Part shown: piece by piece, positions 31,944 through 32,700 of the stretch
How the letters are laid out: each line of letters begins with the position of its first letter
Position numbering within the stretch: position 1 is the first letter of the stretch
Origin: RDXT01 sp033765305
Lineage (GTDB): Bacteria > Bacteroidota > Bacteroidia > J057
Reading direction: 5' to 3'
DNA: 32,700 nt
Assembly: GCA_033765305.1 (NCBI GenBank)
Contig: JANRID010000030.1
Coordinates: forward strand, 1-32,700
Program-made: the position numbers and the translations under genes
Notes under the pieces: generated by a model
Told to the model about the DNA's origin: nothing
The model's database searches: none
What the model saw: only the letters and a program-made list of their open reading frames with translations

Positions 31944-32700
<757 letters not shown>

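Overview
The window holds two unlike halves. Positions 1 to about 27.9 kb look like a Bacteroidota genome carrying a large type III-A (Csm) CRISPR-Cas locus. The evidence is the crRNA handle ATTAAGAC, a BT4734/VirE_N-type CRISPR primase, AAGTATCAAG/CGCAAAGG-type intergenic repeats, and a TTG-N19-TATATTTG promoter of the Bacteroidota kind before leuC. From about 28.0 kb to the end (most of leuC, leuD, leuB, a REC-HDOD gene, thiC) codon choice and a CTCCCACAAA...TTTGTGGGAG hairpin look gammaproteobacterial, Xanthomonadaceae-like. The change happens inside the most conserved stretch of leuC, so a chimeric contig is a real possibility.

Layout. (1) 1-2320: CRISPR array, 31 complete 37-bp repeats, running off the left edge and transcribed leftward; leader 2321-2518. 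(2) 2519-9068, minus strand: adaptation block cas1, CRISPR-associated primase-polymerase (CAPP), an intergenic direct-repeat patch, cas2, a RecD-like helicase and a TPR/OB-fold protein. (3) 9186-10637, plus strand: a sigma-54 activator with an RtcR-like CARF sensor, divergent from cas1, with a TGGCAC box and two dyads between them. (4) 10646-13679: second RecD-like helicase, Csx20-family putative ring nuclease, and a divergent DUF4143 ATPase. (5) 13755-27148, minus strand: one 13-kb run of closely spaced genes: cas10 (no HD motif, GGDD intact), csm2, csm3, csm4, a very long csm5, Csm6-like CARF-HEPN, CARF-RelE (Cami1-like), TIGR02710-type CARF-HEPN, a small unknown protein, a RAYT transposase, a UPF0175/DUF3368 toxin-antitoxin pair and a Card1/Can2-like CARF nuclease.

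How it may work together. crRNAs are antisense to phage messages; related spacers differ at third codon positions in a plus-strand reading frame. On target binding, Cas10 should make cyclic oligoadenylate through its GGDD palm. That second messenger could feed four different CARF effectors (two HEPN RNases, one RelE mRNA interferase, one PD-(D/E)XK nuclease) and be removed by Csx20. The most novel idea is that the same messenger also reaches a CARF sigma-54 activator that controls the adaptation genes (cas1-CAPP and perhaps cas2-helicase-TPR), coupling interference signalling to spacer acquisition. No cas6 is visible, so crRNA processing must be supplied from elsewhere.
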